64,000 nucleotides of DNA from assembly GCA_002316005.1 (NCBI GenBank), contig DCIM01000039.1:1-64000 (forward strand). The letters run 5' to 3'. The DNA comes from Prevotellaceae bacterium UBA1726 (GTDB lineage Bacteria; Bacteroidota; Bacteroidia; Bacteroidales; Bacteroidaceae). Position 1 is the first letter of the stretch. Every line of letters begins with the position of its first letter. Both the position numbers and the translations under genes were made by a program. The notes under the pieces were generated by a model that did no database searches, was not told the origin of the DNA, and worked only from the letters and a program-made list of their open reading frames with translations. Positions 24,530 through 32,894 of this stretch are shown here, one piece after another.

Positions 24530-25177
24530 ATGATTGAAAAGACTCATATACAAGAATTTGTGCGGCAGGCACAGAGAGTTGGCGAGGCAGGATTGACAAT
24601 CTGCTCAAGCGGCAACCTCTCATGGCGCATAGGCGACGAGGCACTCGTATCAGGTACAGGTAGTTGGGTGCCAGAGTTGACAGAAGAAAAGGTAAGCATC
24701 TGCCGTGTTGCTGACGGTGAAGTGATGAACGGTATCAAGCCTTCGATGGAAAGCGTGTTCCACCTTGGTATCATGCGCAACCGTCCGGATGTGAATGTGG
24801 TGCTCCATTTCCAGAGCCCATACGCTACCCTACTCGCTTGCTGCAAGGACCGTCCGAAGAGTATCAATGTGACAGCAGAGATGCCACTCCATGTGGGACG
24901 TGTCATTCCAGAGATTCCATTCATGCGTCCGGGTAGTCCGGAACTCGCAGAGGCCGTTGTAGAGGCAATGAAGACACGTAACTCCATCCAGTTGCTCAAG
25001 CACGGACAGGTGGTATGCGGAAAGGACTTCAACGATGTCTTCCAGCGTGCAATGTTCTTCGAGATGGGTTGCCGCATCGTCTATCATGCACTCCAGGCAG
25101 GCAAAGAGCCAGATGTGCTCACCGAAGAGGAACTTGATGCGTTGGAGATGCATTTCGTAGGTCATACGACAGCATAA
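24530..25177 (+). CDS. Class II aldolase (probable L-fuculose-1-phosphate aldolase)
   Basis: The 215-residue product belongs to the zinc-dependent class II aldolase/adducin family, which cleaves L-fuculose-1-phosphate to dihydroxyacetone phosphate and L-lactaldehyde. TICSSGNLSWRIGDEALVSGTGS forms the phosphate-binding part, E74 in PSMES matches the catalytic Glu73 of E. coli FucA, and H93 and H158 match two zinc ligands. The middle ligand of the usual HxH is Gln here (HFQ, 93-95). Context between fucI and fucP supports the fucose role. Because of the changed ligand and the missing kinase gene I leave the symbol blank. Confidence 0.8.
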   Translation: MIEKTHIQEFVRQAQRVGEAGLTICSSGNLSWRIGDEALVSGTGSWVPELTEEKVSICRVADGEVMNGIKPSMESVFHLGIMRNRPDVNVVLHFQSPYATLLACCKDRPKSINVTAEMPLHVGRVIPEIPFMRPGSPELAEAVVEAMKTRNSIQLLKHGQVVCGKDFNDVFQRAMFFEMGCRIVYHALQAGKEPDVLTEEELDALEMHFVGHTTA

Positions 25178-25217
25178 AGACGCCCTCCCGTTAATTTACA
25201 CCTAATTAATAATAAGA

Positions 25218-26540
25218 ATGAAAGAAAAACTTGTTGAGAAGAAATACCTTCTCACTTTTATCCTCATCACATCGCTGTTTGCTCTGTGGGGTTTTGCCAA
25301 CGATATCACCAACCCAATGGTGGCGGCATTCAAGACAACACTTGAGATAAGCAACTTCAAAGCCGCATTCGTGCAGTTTGCCTTCTATGGCGGTTATGCC
25401 ACTATGGCGATTCCGGCAGCTTTGTTTGTGAAGAAATACAGTTATAAAGTGGGAATCCTCATCGGACTCGGTTTGTATGCCGTAGGAGCATTCATGTTCA
25501 TTCCGGCCGCCGACTACGAGAATTTCACCTTCTTCTGTATCTCGCTCTATGTGCTGACATTCGGTCTGGCATTCCTCGAGACAACAGCCAATCCGTTCAT
25601 CATGTCGCTCGGTTCGGCAGAGACTGCCACCCGCCGACTGAATCTGGCACAGGCATTCAACCCTATAGGTTCGCTGACGGGAATGATTATTGCCAGCCAG
25701 GTGGTGCTTGCATCGCTCTACAGCAATGCCGATGCCGTAAGCGCGAAGTATGGCGTGAGCGACTTCAGCCAGTTGGATGCAGCAACAAAGTCGATTATCC
25801 GCACCCACGACCTTGAGACAATACGCAACCCATATGTTGCAATTGGTCTTGTTGTGGTGTTTGTGTTCATCGTAATCTCAATCTTTGTAAGCAAGAAAGC
25901 CGGCAAGAGCGAAGAGAATGCAGAAGAACCAAAAGTGAAGGATTCATTGCGTCGCCTATGGAACAATAAGATCTATCGCGAGGGCGTAGTAACCCAGATG
26001 TTCTATGTAGCGGCACAGATTATGTGCTGGACCTTCATCATTCAGTATGCCGGTCGTCTGGGCATTGAGAAGAATGTGGCACAATGGTGGAATATCGGTG
26101 CAATGGCGCTTTGTCTGAGTGGTCGTTTCATCGGTACATTCCTCATGAAATATGTCAACTCGCACCGTCTGCTTATGTTCTTCGCCTTTGGAGCGATGAC
26201 AACAACAGCATGCGCCATTCTGATTGACGGAAAGTTAGGACTGATGAGTCTGGTACTGACATCACTCTTCATGAGTATCATGTTCCCTACAATCTACGGT
26301 ATTGCGTTGAGCGATGTACGCCAAGACACTACTCTTGGAGCAGCGTTCCTCGTTATGGCAATCGTGGGCGGCGCCATCATGCCACCACTTCAGGGAGCCA
26401 TCATCGACCTTGATGAAACCACCCCTGGTTGTTTTGGTCCTTTGTCGGCAACAAACTTCTCGTTCATCCTGCCATTCATCTGCTTCTGTTTCATCGCCGT
26501 TTACGGATGGCGTTCGTACAGAATGAAAAAGCAGGCATAA
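25218..26540 (+). CDS. fucP: L-fucose:proton symporter (MFS)
   Basis: The 440-residue protein has 12 predicted membrane helices and belongs to the FHS branch of the major facilitator superfamily. FALWGFANDITNP puts an Asp at 29, and GLAFLETTANPF puts a Glu at 121; these correspond to D46 and E135, which are essential for proton-coupled transport in E. coli FucP. QAFNPIGS follows at about 147-154. It is 40 nt after the aldolase gene and ends the operon at a terminator. It imports L-fucose, probably host-derived. Confidence 0.93.
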   Translation: MKEKLVEKKYLLTFILITSLFALWGFANDITNPMVAAFKTTLEISNFKAAFVQFAFYGGYATMAIPAALFVKKYSYKVGILIGLGLYAVGAFMFIPAADYENFTFFCISLYVLTFGLAFLETTANPFIMSLGSAETATRRLNLAQAFNPIGSLTGMIIASQVVLASLYSNADAVSAKYGVSDFSQLDAATKSIIRTHDLETIRNPYVAIGLVVVFVFIVISIFVSKKAGKSEENAEEPKVKDSLRRLWNNKIYREGVVTQMFYVAAQIMCWTFIIQYAGRLGIEKNVAQWWNIGAMALCLSGRFIGTFLMKYVNSHRLLMFFAFGAMTTTACAILIDGKLGLMSLVLTSLFMSIMFPTIYGIALSDVRQDTTLGAAFLVMAIVGGAIMPPLQGAIIDLDETTPGCFGPLSATNFSFILPFICFCFIAVYGWRSYRMKKQA

Positions 26541-26563
26541 CGACAGATAGGCATAAAAAAAAG

Positions 26564-26598
26564 AAAGGCATTCCACATGGGATGCCTTTTCTTTTTTG
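26564..26598. terminator. Bidirectional terminator after fucP
   Basis: AAAGGCAT-TCC pairs with GG-GATGCCTTT, flanked by A-rich sequence before and T-rich sequence after. It can also serve the minus-strand gene ending at 26645. Confidence 0.8.
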
Positions 26599-26612
26599 AC
26601 TTTTATAGGAGC

Positions 26613-26632
26613 GGCGAGATGTACCTCGCCGA
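26613..26632. repeat. Short GC-rich palindrome (REP-like)
   Basis: CGGCGAG-ATGTAC-CTCGCCG is a perfect 7-bp stem in an intergenic spot. It resembles the GGCGAGGCGT palindrome at 59804-59838. Confidence 0.45.
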
Positions 26633-26644
26633 ACACTACAAAGA

Positions 26645-27217
26645 TTACTTCTTGATTTTAAGACGCTCAACAGCTTTGTTGTGATTCTCTACAGCCTTTT
26701 CTACTGCCTTGTTATGACGCTCAACGGCTTTTTCATGACGCTTCTGGGCATTCTTAACGGCCTCCTCATGACGTTTCTTGCCGTCCAGAACAGCCTTCTC
26801 ATGATTCTGCTGCGCCTTCTTCACAGCCTTTTCATGACGCTTCTTGCCTTCCTGAACAGCCTTCTCGTGGCGCTTCATTGCCTCCTCATGATTCTTCTGG
26901 GCATTCTTAACGGCCTCCTCATGACGCTTCATACCTTCCTTAACAGCCTTGTCGTGACGCTTGACAGCCTCTTCGTGGTTCTTCTGGGCCTTCTTTACTG
27001 CTTTTTCGTGATTCTGCTGAGCCTTCTTCACAGCCTTTTTGTGGTGGTCAGCGGCCTTCTGATGGAAATCAGCAACCTTTTCCTGGTGTTTCTTTACTGC
27101 AGAGCAGATTTTACAATCTTTAGTCTTCACATTGTGACGACAAACTGTGTTTTGGGCATTTCCATAAGCTGCAACAAACATTATCATTGCAACCAACATC
27201 AAAATTGATTTTTTCAT
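26645..27217 (-). CDS. Secreted Lys/His-rich coiled-coil repeat protein
   Basis: The 190-residue product has a signal peptide (1-21, ending GNAQ), a short Cys-containing start (CRHNVKTKDCKIC), then a continuous helix from about residue 40 to the end. It is built from repeats starting HEKAV or HEEAV that are either 11 residues (HEKAVKKAQQN, HEEAVKNAQKN) or 7 residues (HEEAVKR, HEKAVER) long. Mixed hendecads and heptads are the pattern of a long coiled coil. About every seventh to eleventh residue is His, and the protein is strongly basic. No known family is recognised. Its promoter shares the direct-repeat operator with the gene at 2812-3909. Metal, DNA or polysaccharide binding at the surface are open possibilities. 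Confidence 0.75.
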   Translation of the reverse strand: MKKSILMLVAMIMFVAAYGNAQNTVCRHNVKTKDCKICSAVKKHQEKVADFHQKAADHHKKAVKKAQQNHEKAVKKAQKNHEEAVKRHDKAVKEGMKRHEEAVKNAQKNHEEAMKRHEKAVQEGKKRHEKAVKKAQQNHEKAVLDGKKRHEEAVKNAQKRHEKAVERHNKAVEKAVENHNKAVERLKIKK

Positions 27218-27257
27218 AATAATTGTTTTATAATGGTTATTACTATTGTTTCCACTG

Positions 27258-27289
27258 CAAAAGTAGTCATTTCTGCTATTTCCGCAAAA
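27258..27289 (-). promoter_or_regulatory. Promoter of the coiled-coil repeat protein gene
   Basis: Minus strand TACTTTTG (-7, 27258-27265), a 19-bp spacer and TTTTG (-33, 27285-27289). The leader is about 35 nt. Confidence 0.7.
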
Positions 27290-27290
27290 G

Positions 27291-27323
27291 ATTATTCCCT
27301 AAACCAGATAGGGAATTCCCCTC
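27291..27323 (-). promoter_or_regulatory. Putative activator site with GGGAA direct repeats (second copy)
   Basis: On the minus strand GGGGAATTCCC and TTTAGGGAATAAT place two GGGAA half-sites 21 bp apart, immediately upstream of the -33 box. Spacing and sequence match the site at 4030-4062. Confidence 0.5.
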
Positions 27324-27330
27324 GGGTTGC

Positions 27331-29103
27331 CTACAACGGATAGACGAGTGTTGTGATGAAGATATTGGCCAAGAGGATTATGATGTTCATCGGGAGTCCC
27401 ACGCGGAGATAATCGGAGAAGCGATAACCTCCGGGACCATAGATAAAGGTGTTGGTTTCAGAACCGACAGGAGTTGCGAAACTGCTGCTCACGCTAATCA
27501 TTATTGCCACACAGAATGTGACTGGATTGACACCCAACGACTGCGCCAGACAGATGCCAATAGGAGCAAAGATAGCAGCAGCACCGACACTCGATATAAA
27601 CTCTGTTAGGAAGGTACCAAGTAGGCAAAGGATGAAAAGCGACATCAACGGATTTGTTCCAGTTGAGAGCGTTATCAAGTCAGACAATGCCTGCGTCACC
27701 CCTGTGTAGGTCATTGCCTTACCAAGGCACACCGAACCTGCAAACACCATGAGGAGTTTCCAGTTGATAGCGTTCTGAAGTTGTTCTATCGAAAGACAAC
27801 GGACAAGAAGCATCACCATGATAGCCACCAGGCAACTGTTGAGCAACGGCATCAGTTGGAGTACGGCAAGAAGCACCATACCAAAAAGGATTACCGAAGC
27901 AATAACCGTCTTTTTACTCTCCTGTGGCAGAACGACAGAATCGAAGAAGTTGAGCGAACCGTGGAAGTTCTCCGGCAGCAGTTTGTCACCTTCGAGCAAG
28001 AGAGTGTCACCCGGACGGAGAATGATGTTTCGAGGAATGTTATTTATTCGCTCACCTTCGCGGGCAACAGCAACAAGAACCACATTATGACGATCCTCGA
28101 ACGACACCTCAGACATGCTCTTTCCGATGAGAGGACTTGAGAAGTCGATAGTAGCCATCTGAAGTTTGCGTTTGCGCGAGTTCTCCTCTTTTGTACTGAA
28201 CACCAAGTGATTAGCATTCACCAAGCCGTGAGACTGTCTAAGCTGAAGAATACTATTTATGTCGCCCGAATAGACGAGATGGTCGTTGCCAAGGATGAAC
28301 TCATCCTCAGGTACAGGTGAGATGATTTCGCTGTCGAAACGCACCATTTCAATCAGACTACCACCCTCAATATCACGCAATCCAGCCTCATCGACAGTCA
28401 TTCCAACATTCTCGCAATCGGCAGGAACGATAAGTTCAACAGTATAGTCGGCACTCGATTCGAAAGCCTCCTCAGGACCTTTTCTAACTGGCAAGAAGCG
28501 TTGGAGAGCAAGTATGGTCAGAACACCCACGGCAAGGCAGAAGATACCCGGTATTGTAGTACAAGCCAGCCCTAAGGTCTTACCTGTATAAGAAGAATAG
28601 AAGTCGGACACAACAAGGTTTGGCGTAGTACCAATAAGAGTACACACACCACCCAATGTAGCAGCATAACTCAATGGCAAGAGCAGTTTAGACGGACTGA
28701 TGTTGCGTTTCCTCGCCCATGTCTTCACGGCACCAAGCATAAGTGCCACAACAGGTGCAGAACTGATAAACGCACTCAGACCAGCTGCAGGAAGCATGAC
28801 ACGCACAAGAGCATCGCTAAGCGACTTTGGTGTACGGAGCAGATTTTTTGTTATCCATTGGATGACACCCGAATGGACCAAGGCTGCAGCAAGGACAAAG
28901 AGCACACCAACAAGAACAACGGATGTAGAACTGAAGCACGACAATGCCTCATCTGTCGGTAACGCCCCGATTACAAGGAGCGTAAATATAATGCCCATAC
29001 CAATGACATCGCCCGGAAAGCGAGTCTTAATCATAAGTCCGACTTTTCCGAACACCATCAAGAGGGTAATCCAAGCAAAAATGCCTAATCCCAAGAATGT
29101 CAT
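27331..29103 (-). CDS. SLC13-family permease with two RCK_C domains
   Basis: The 590-residue protein has membrane helices in residues 1-205 and 395-590, surrounding a cytoplasmic region with two RCK/TrkA-C domains (about 218-300 and 310-385, the second with GRSM-type PLIGKSMSEVSFEDRHNVVLVAV and LRPGDTLLLEGD). The transport signature LGGVCTLIGTTPNLVVSDF (about 150-168) and its repeat FATPVGSETNTFIYGPGGYR (about 548-567) mark the divalent-anion:sodium symporter family. Substrate could be sulfate, dicarboxylate or another anion. It ends the operon that starts with the RelA/SpoT-like gene, 35 nt after the STAS gene, so anion transport may be under the same stress control. Confidence 0.9.
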   Translation of the reverse strand: MTFLGLGIFAWITLLMVFGKVGLMIKTRFPGDVIGMGIIFTLLVIGALPTDEALSCFSSTSVVLVGVLFVLAAALVHSGVIQWITKNLLRTPKSLSDALVRVMLPAAGLSAFISSAPVVALMLGAVKTWARKRNISPSKLLLPLSYAATLGGVCTLIGTTPNLVVSDFYSSYTGKTLGLACTTIPGIFCLAVGVLTILALQRFLPVRKGPEEAFESSADYTVELIVPADCENVGMTVDEAGLRDIEGGSLIEMVRFDSEIISPVPEDEFILGNDHLVYSGDINSILQLRQSHGLVNANHLVFSTKEENSRKRKLQMATIDFSSPLIGKSMSEVSFEDRHNVVLVAVAREGERINNIPRNIILRPGDTLLLEGDKLLPENFHGSLNFFDSVVLPQESKKTVIASVILFGMVLLAVLQLMPLLNSCLVAIMVMLLVRCLSIEQLQNAINWKLLMVFAGSVCLGKAMTYTGVTQALSDLITLSTGTNPLMSLFILCLLGTFLTEFISSVGAAAIFAPIGICLAQSLGVNPVTFCVAIMISVSSSFATPVGSETNTFIYGPGGYRFSDYLRVGLPMNIIILLANIFITTLVYPL

Positions 29104-29138
29104 ACAGATTCCATTTATCTCCTATAGAGAGACTGTTA

Positions 29139-29441
29139 TTATTCGAAATCGAACAGAGAATAGAATCCCGTGATAGTGAACACTTGCTTAATATCGTTGC
29201 TCACAGCCTTGATAACAACACGACCGCCCTTGGCAATAGTCGCCTTACGGAGAGTGAGCAGATGACGTAGACCACTTGAAGATATGAACTCAAGGCCGCT
29301 ACAATCAAGAGTTATCTCCTTGTCGGCGTTATCGAGAAGTGGTTCCATATCGCGTGCGAACTGAACAGCCGAAGCTGTATCCAAGCGTCCCACGAGGGTT
29401 GCTATAACAGCATTGCCCTCAACATTGATTTCAATTGACAT
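29139..29441 (-). CDS. STAS-domain anti-sigma-factor antagonist
   Basis: The 100-residue single-domain protein carries ITLDCSGLEFISSSGLRHLL (about 43-62), with Ser 54-56 at the position phosphorylated in SpoIIAA/RsbV. In a partner-switching module its unphosphorylated form would bind an RsbW-type protein. The gene lies 5 nt after the SpoIIE/RsbW fusion gene, which encodes both the matching phosphatase and a candidate kinase. No sigma factor is encoded nearby. Confidence 0.9.
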   Translation of the reverse strand: MSIEINVEGNAVIATLVGRLDTASAVQFARDMEPLLDNADKEITLDCSGLEFISSSGLRHLLTLRKATIAKGGRVVIKAVSNDIKQVFTITGFYSLFDFE

Positions 29442-29446
29442 AATAT

Positions 29447-31831
29447 TTATTTTGTTATTTTCTTTATCATTGTAAGTACATTTCTATCACCCCTTCGCTC
29501 ATAGCTTACAGAGTCCATCATTTTCTTGATGAGGAATATTCCAAGCCCACCAATAGGGCGATCTTGCGCCGGAAGGGTTATATCAACAGGCTTGCCCTCC
29601 TTAGTAGGGTCAAAAGGTTCACCTTGGTCAATGAGGTCGAACACAAGGTTGTCGCCCTCCCTTTGAGCAACAAGCGTGACCATGCCCTCCTGTCCTTTAG
29701 GATAGGCATAATTGACAGAATTTGCCATAGCCTCGTCGAGTGCGAGGTTGAGTTGGAACAGCAACGACGAATCAACATCAAATGCTTCGCTAAGCGAGCT
29801 GAGGAAAGGCTCGATAAGTTTCATCTCCTCAATATTATTCTTTATTGCCAGACGACGCACAGAGTAATCAGTCTTGATTGGTGTTCCATTGAGTCGTATG
29901 CAAAGGATTGTAAGGTCATCACTTTGATCTACACCATTTGAATGCAGATGGACATCCTCAACAACAGTTTTCACCATTTGCTCAGCTGTAGCATTCTTTC
30001 CGCAACGGCGCAAAGAGTCAAGAAGACGGTCATCGCCGAAGAGTTGCTTTTCTTTATTTTCAGCCTCAGTAACACCATCTGTATAGAGGAATAAACTTAC
30101 GCCAGGGGTTATATGGAGCGTTATTTCCTTGTAGTCATAACCAGGAATGATGCCTATAGGAATGTTAGTAGGTGCCTTATCAAAGAAGCGAATATCAGAA
30201 TCAGGATATACAAGACCTGTTTCTGTATCTATTTTGCCATTTGTCGCAGGGACATTATGTCCACAGTTGCACATAACGACAGTACCGGTGGCAAGATTCA
30301 CGCGACCGATATACATGGTCACAAACATATTCTCCTCGTTGTTTTCAGCAATTACATTATTGAGTCGCTGTGCAATCTTTGCAGGTTGCTTATCTGTAGT
30401 CGCCACAGTATAGAAGATACTATTTACAATAGCCATAAGCAGCGAAGCCGGCACACCTTTGCCAGAAACATCACCAATGCAAAAATAGAGTTCATCGCCA
30501 TCAAGAAGGAAATCGTAAACATCGCCACCCACAGCTTTTGCCGGAATGAGCGATGCATGAACATCAATATCCGGACGTTCAGGGAAAGGTGGGAATTTCT
30601 GTGGAACCATTGCCTGCTGAATAGCACTAGCCACATGCAATTCACTTTCAATCTTCGCGTTCGCGGTTGTTGTCTCCTTCAGTTTTGTAACATAGCTATC
30701 CAGAGATACTTCCATAGATGCCAATGCCTGACGGAGATCATAGAGTTCATTATGATCCTTGATTACCGGCAGTTGGACTTTAAAGTCGCCATGAGATATC
30801 TCGCGCGCAGCAAGTGCGAACTGCTCCAAAGGATGAGTTAGTTTATGGATGGTTGCCAAACTGATGAGGACAAGGAGTATTATCACCAAGACCATTACCA
30901 CAATCAGCGTACGGAACATTGTTTGGTAGGAACCTTTTAGTTCCGCACAAGGCAACTCTAAGGTTACAGTCCATCCATTCTTTTCAATGGGAGCATAGTA
31001 GATATAATAATCACGCCCATTCTTCTGAAATTTCTGATGTCCACGTATTCCCGCTTTGATGTCTTCAACGACCTGGTCTACATTTTTCACATTATCTCTT
31101 CTCGCAAGAGAATCTGCCGATACAGAAAGAACAACACCAGATTCTTTGTGTGCAATATACCGTCCTTCTGAATCAATAATGGCAAGTTCGGAATTCGGGT
31201 AAGGGCGATTTGACTGAAGTGAGTCAGACAAAGCGCTGATGCTAATATCCAAAGCATAGACAGCAAACGGAATGTCATGTCTGTTGTAGAGAAGGCCCGA
31301 ATAACTTGTTATCAAAGAGCCATTAATCTCACGGAAAGGAGCGGACCAGCGTGGTTTGCCCGTCTCAACCGGTAGCTTATACCAGTTACGCTCCTCATAG
31401 TCATATGTTTCTGCAATGTCGGAGGATATATATCCACCATCTGCTTCTCGCATAACATAAGGAGACGCCTTCTTACTATATGGCAATCCCGCATCGGGTA
31501 TATATGCCACTGCCACACCTTGGATTTCTTTATTCACTTCAAGGAACAATTTCCCATAGTAATACATTGAATCCGATGAATGTGAAGCTCTTGGCGATTT
31601 GCTGATACTTTTGAAGTTTTCCGCAGAAACCTCAGCCAACTCCAGTTGGTCGCGTACTGAATGAACTACATTATCAAGTTTTGCATTCGCCACCTTATCT
31701 AAATCCTGACGCACTTCCTTCTGCACAAAGTATCCGCAAATAGCAGACACGGTAACAAAAGCACCGAGTGATACGAATACCACCCAGAAACAGAGTTTCA
31801 ACTTGAATGATTGACGAGGATTTACGGTCAT
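29447..31831 (-). CDS. Membrane sensor with SpoIIE-type phosphatase and RsbW-type ATPase domains
   Basis: The 794-residue product starts with a membrane helix (about 13-32), then a periplasmic Cache-like sensor region (about 40-300), a second helix (about 305-328) and HAMP (about 330-385). A PP2C/SpoIIE domain follows with VGGDVYDFLLDGDELYFCIGDVSGKGVPASL (about 438-468) and LYTDGVTEAENKE. A C-terminal GHKL ATPase shows LNLALDEAMANSVNYAYP and GGLGIFLIKKMMD. Fusing phosphatase and kinase/anti-sigma-like domains in one chain joins opposing activities on the STAS protein encoded next. The gene is 46 nt downstream of the alarmone-synthetase gene. The ligand of the sensor is unknown. Confidence 0.9.
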   Translation of the reverse strand: MTVNPRQSFKLKLCFWVVFVSLGAFVTVSAICGYFVQKEVRQDLDKVANAKLDNVVHSVRDQLELAEVSAENFKSISKSPRASHSSDSMYYYGKLFLEVNKEIQGVAVAYIPDAGLPYSKKASPYVMREADGGYISSDIAETYDYEERNWYKLPVETGKPRWSAPFREINGSLITSYSGLLYNRHDIPFAVYALDISISALSDSLQSNRPYPNSELAIIDSEGRYIAHKESGVVLSVSADSLARRDNVKNVDQVVEDIKAGIRGHQKFQKNGRDYYIYYAPIEKNGWTVTLELPCAELKGSYQTMFRTLIVVMVLVIILLVLISLATIHKLTHPLEQFALAAREISHGDFKVQLPVIKDHNELYDLRQALASMEVSLDSYVTKLKETTTANAKIESELHVASAIQQAMVPQKFPPFPERPDIDVHASLIPAKAVGGDVYDFLLDGDELYFCIGDVSGKGVPASLLMAIVNSIFYTVATTDKQPAKIAQRLNNVIAENNEENMFVTMYIGRVNLATGTVVMCNCGHNVPATNGKIDTETGLVYPDSDIRFFDKAPTNIPIGIIPGYDYKEITLHITPGVSLFLYTDGVTEAENKEKQLFGDDRLLDSLRRCGKNATAEQMVKTVVEDVHLHSNGVDQSDDLTILCIRLNGTPIKTDYSVRRLAIKNNIEEMKLIEPFLSSLSEAFDVDSSLLFQLNLALDEAMANSVNYAYPKGQEGMVTLVAQREGDNLVFDLIDQGEPFDPTKEGKPVDITLPAQDRPIGGLGIFLIKKMMDSVSYERRGDRNVLTMIKKITK

Positions 31832-31876
31832 TTTATTATTCGGCTACGCCTTAATTGAGAATTGATTTGCAATAGA

Positions 31877-32644
31877 TTATTCTCCCGTCTGCTTATACTT
31901 CCAATGGGCAGCTACTCCATGCTCAGCTTCATAGTCCATACGTTCAGAACGAATCTGTATCTCAATCCAATTGCAATCAGGTCCCATGCAAGTCATCTGT
32001 AGAGCCTGATAGCCCGATGGTTTTGGATGGGTAATCCAATCCTTGATGCGATCGGGTTGAACACGATAGAGAGCGGTGATAACGGTATAGATACGCCAGC
32101 ATATGAGTTTTTCTGCGTCAAACTCCGACAATGGCAGTGGCTGTGGTTCGAGATTGTATTCCGCAAAACCAATTTCAGTAAGAGGTTTCACTTTCTCTGG
32201 CACCTTATATATAATACGTGTGGCAAACAGATCATATACCTCATCGAATGTCTTTCCATCCTTCTTCATCTTACGCCAGATACTGTAGACCGACTTCATT
32301 CGATAGATAAACTGAAATTCGATGCCAAGACTCTCAAGCATAGAGCAAATAGGCAGCTTAAAGGTTTCGAATACCAATTGGCAACTTGCCTCAGCCTCTT
32401 GCAAGAGGTGCTTTAAATTCTTGTAGTCATCAGGATAACCATATTTCACAGACAACTCCTGAAGTTCAGACTGTTCATCATGCAATCCGATAGGTTCGCA
32501 CAATGGGATGATATTTGCGAGAGTGTCATCAGCAATACGCCTGCACTCTTCCACATCGCGTCCCGAAAGACTACGAACCTGTTCAAGGCGCTCACGGATA
32601 GCCTTAATTTGGAGTTCTCGTTCGTTGATAAGTTCGTTTGCCAT
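31877..32644 (-). CDS. Single-domain RelA/SpoT-type (p)ppGpp synthetase
   Basis: About 255 residues. The synthetase core is clear: RMKSVYSIWRKMKKDG (about 115-130), FDEVYDLFATRII (D138 as metal ligand), HPKPSGYQALQ, and WIEIQIRSERMDYEAEHGVAAHWKYK with the catalytic Glu. There is no HD hydrolase, TGS or ACT domain, so it resembles a small alarmone synthetase with a helical N-terminal extension of about 90 residues. The His after GYQ-L is Gln here. I prefer the ATG at 32644 over an in-frame GTG at 32662. It is the first gene of an operon with a partner-switching module and a transporter, behind a TATCTTTG promoter. Confidence 0.85.
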   Translation of the reverse strand: MANELINERELQIKAIRERLEQVRSLSGRDVEECRRIADDTLANIIPLCEPIGLHDEQSELQELSVKYGYPDDYKNLKHLLQEAEASCQLVFETFKLPICSMLESLGIEFQFIYRMKSVYSIWRKMKKDGKTFDEVYDLFATRIIYKVPEKVKPLTEIGFAEYNLEPQPLPLSEFDAEKLICWRIYTVITALYRVQPDRIKDWITHPKPSGYQALQMTCMGPDCNWIEIQIRSERMDYEAEHGVAAHWKYKQTGE

Positions 32645-32766
32645 AGAGATTGTTTTTGTCACGGATTAAAAGATATCCCAGTGTGAGTTGAAAACATCAT
32701 TCAAATAATTCTCATCACACCAGACAACAATATCCTGTGAAACAAGTTTTGAACACTTTTGCTTTG

Positions 32767-32774
32767 CAAAGATA
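32767..32774 (-). promoter_or_regulatory. -7 promoter element of the alarmone/partner-switch operon
   Basis: Minus strand TATCTTTG; a TTTG at 32792-32795 lies 17 bp upstream. The leader is about 115 nt. Confidence 0.55.
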
Positions 32775-32870
32775 CAAAAATTCTCAGTAATCAAACAAGA
32801 AAAGGATAGAAAAACTCCAAATTATTCTACAAAAGCACGCATTTTCGGAAGTAATTTGGATTTTTTGTTG

Positions 32871-32878
32871 TAATTTTG
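32871..32878 (+). promoter_or_regulatory. -7 promoter element of the outer-membrane receptor-like gene
   Basis: TAATTTTG lies 17 nt before the ATG at 32895, giving a leader of about 10 nt. The -33 element is unclear. Confidence 0.5.
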
Positions 32879-32894
32879 CAGAAAACAAATCATT

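Noticed and set aside
30113..30841. Plus-strand frame of 242 codons opposite the SpoIIE/RsbW gene
   Set aside because: Cys- and His-rich product without family features; the opposite strand holds clear PP2C and HAMP domains.
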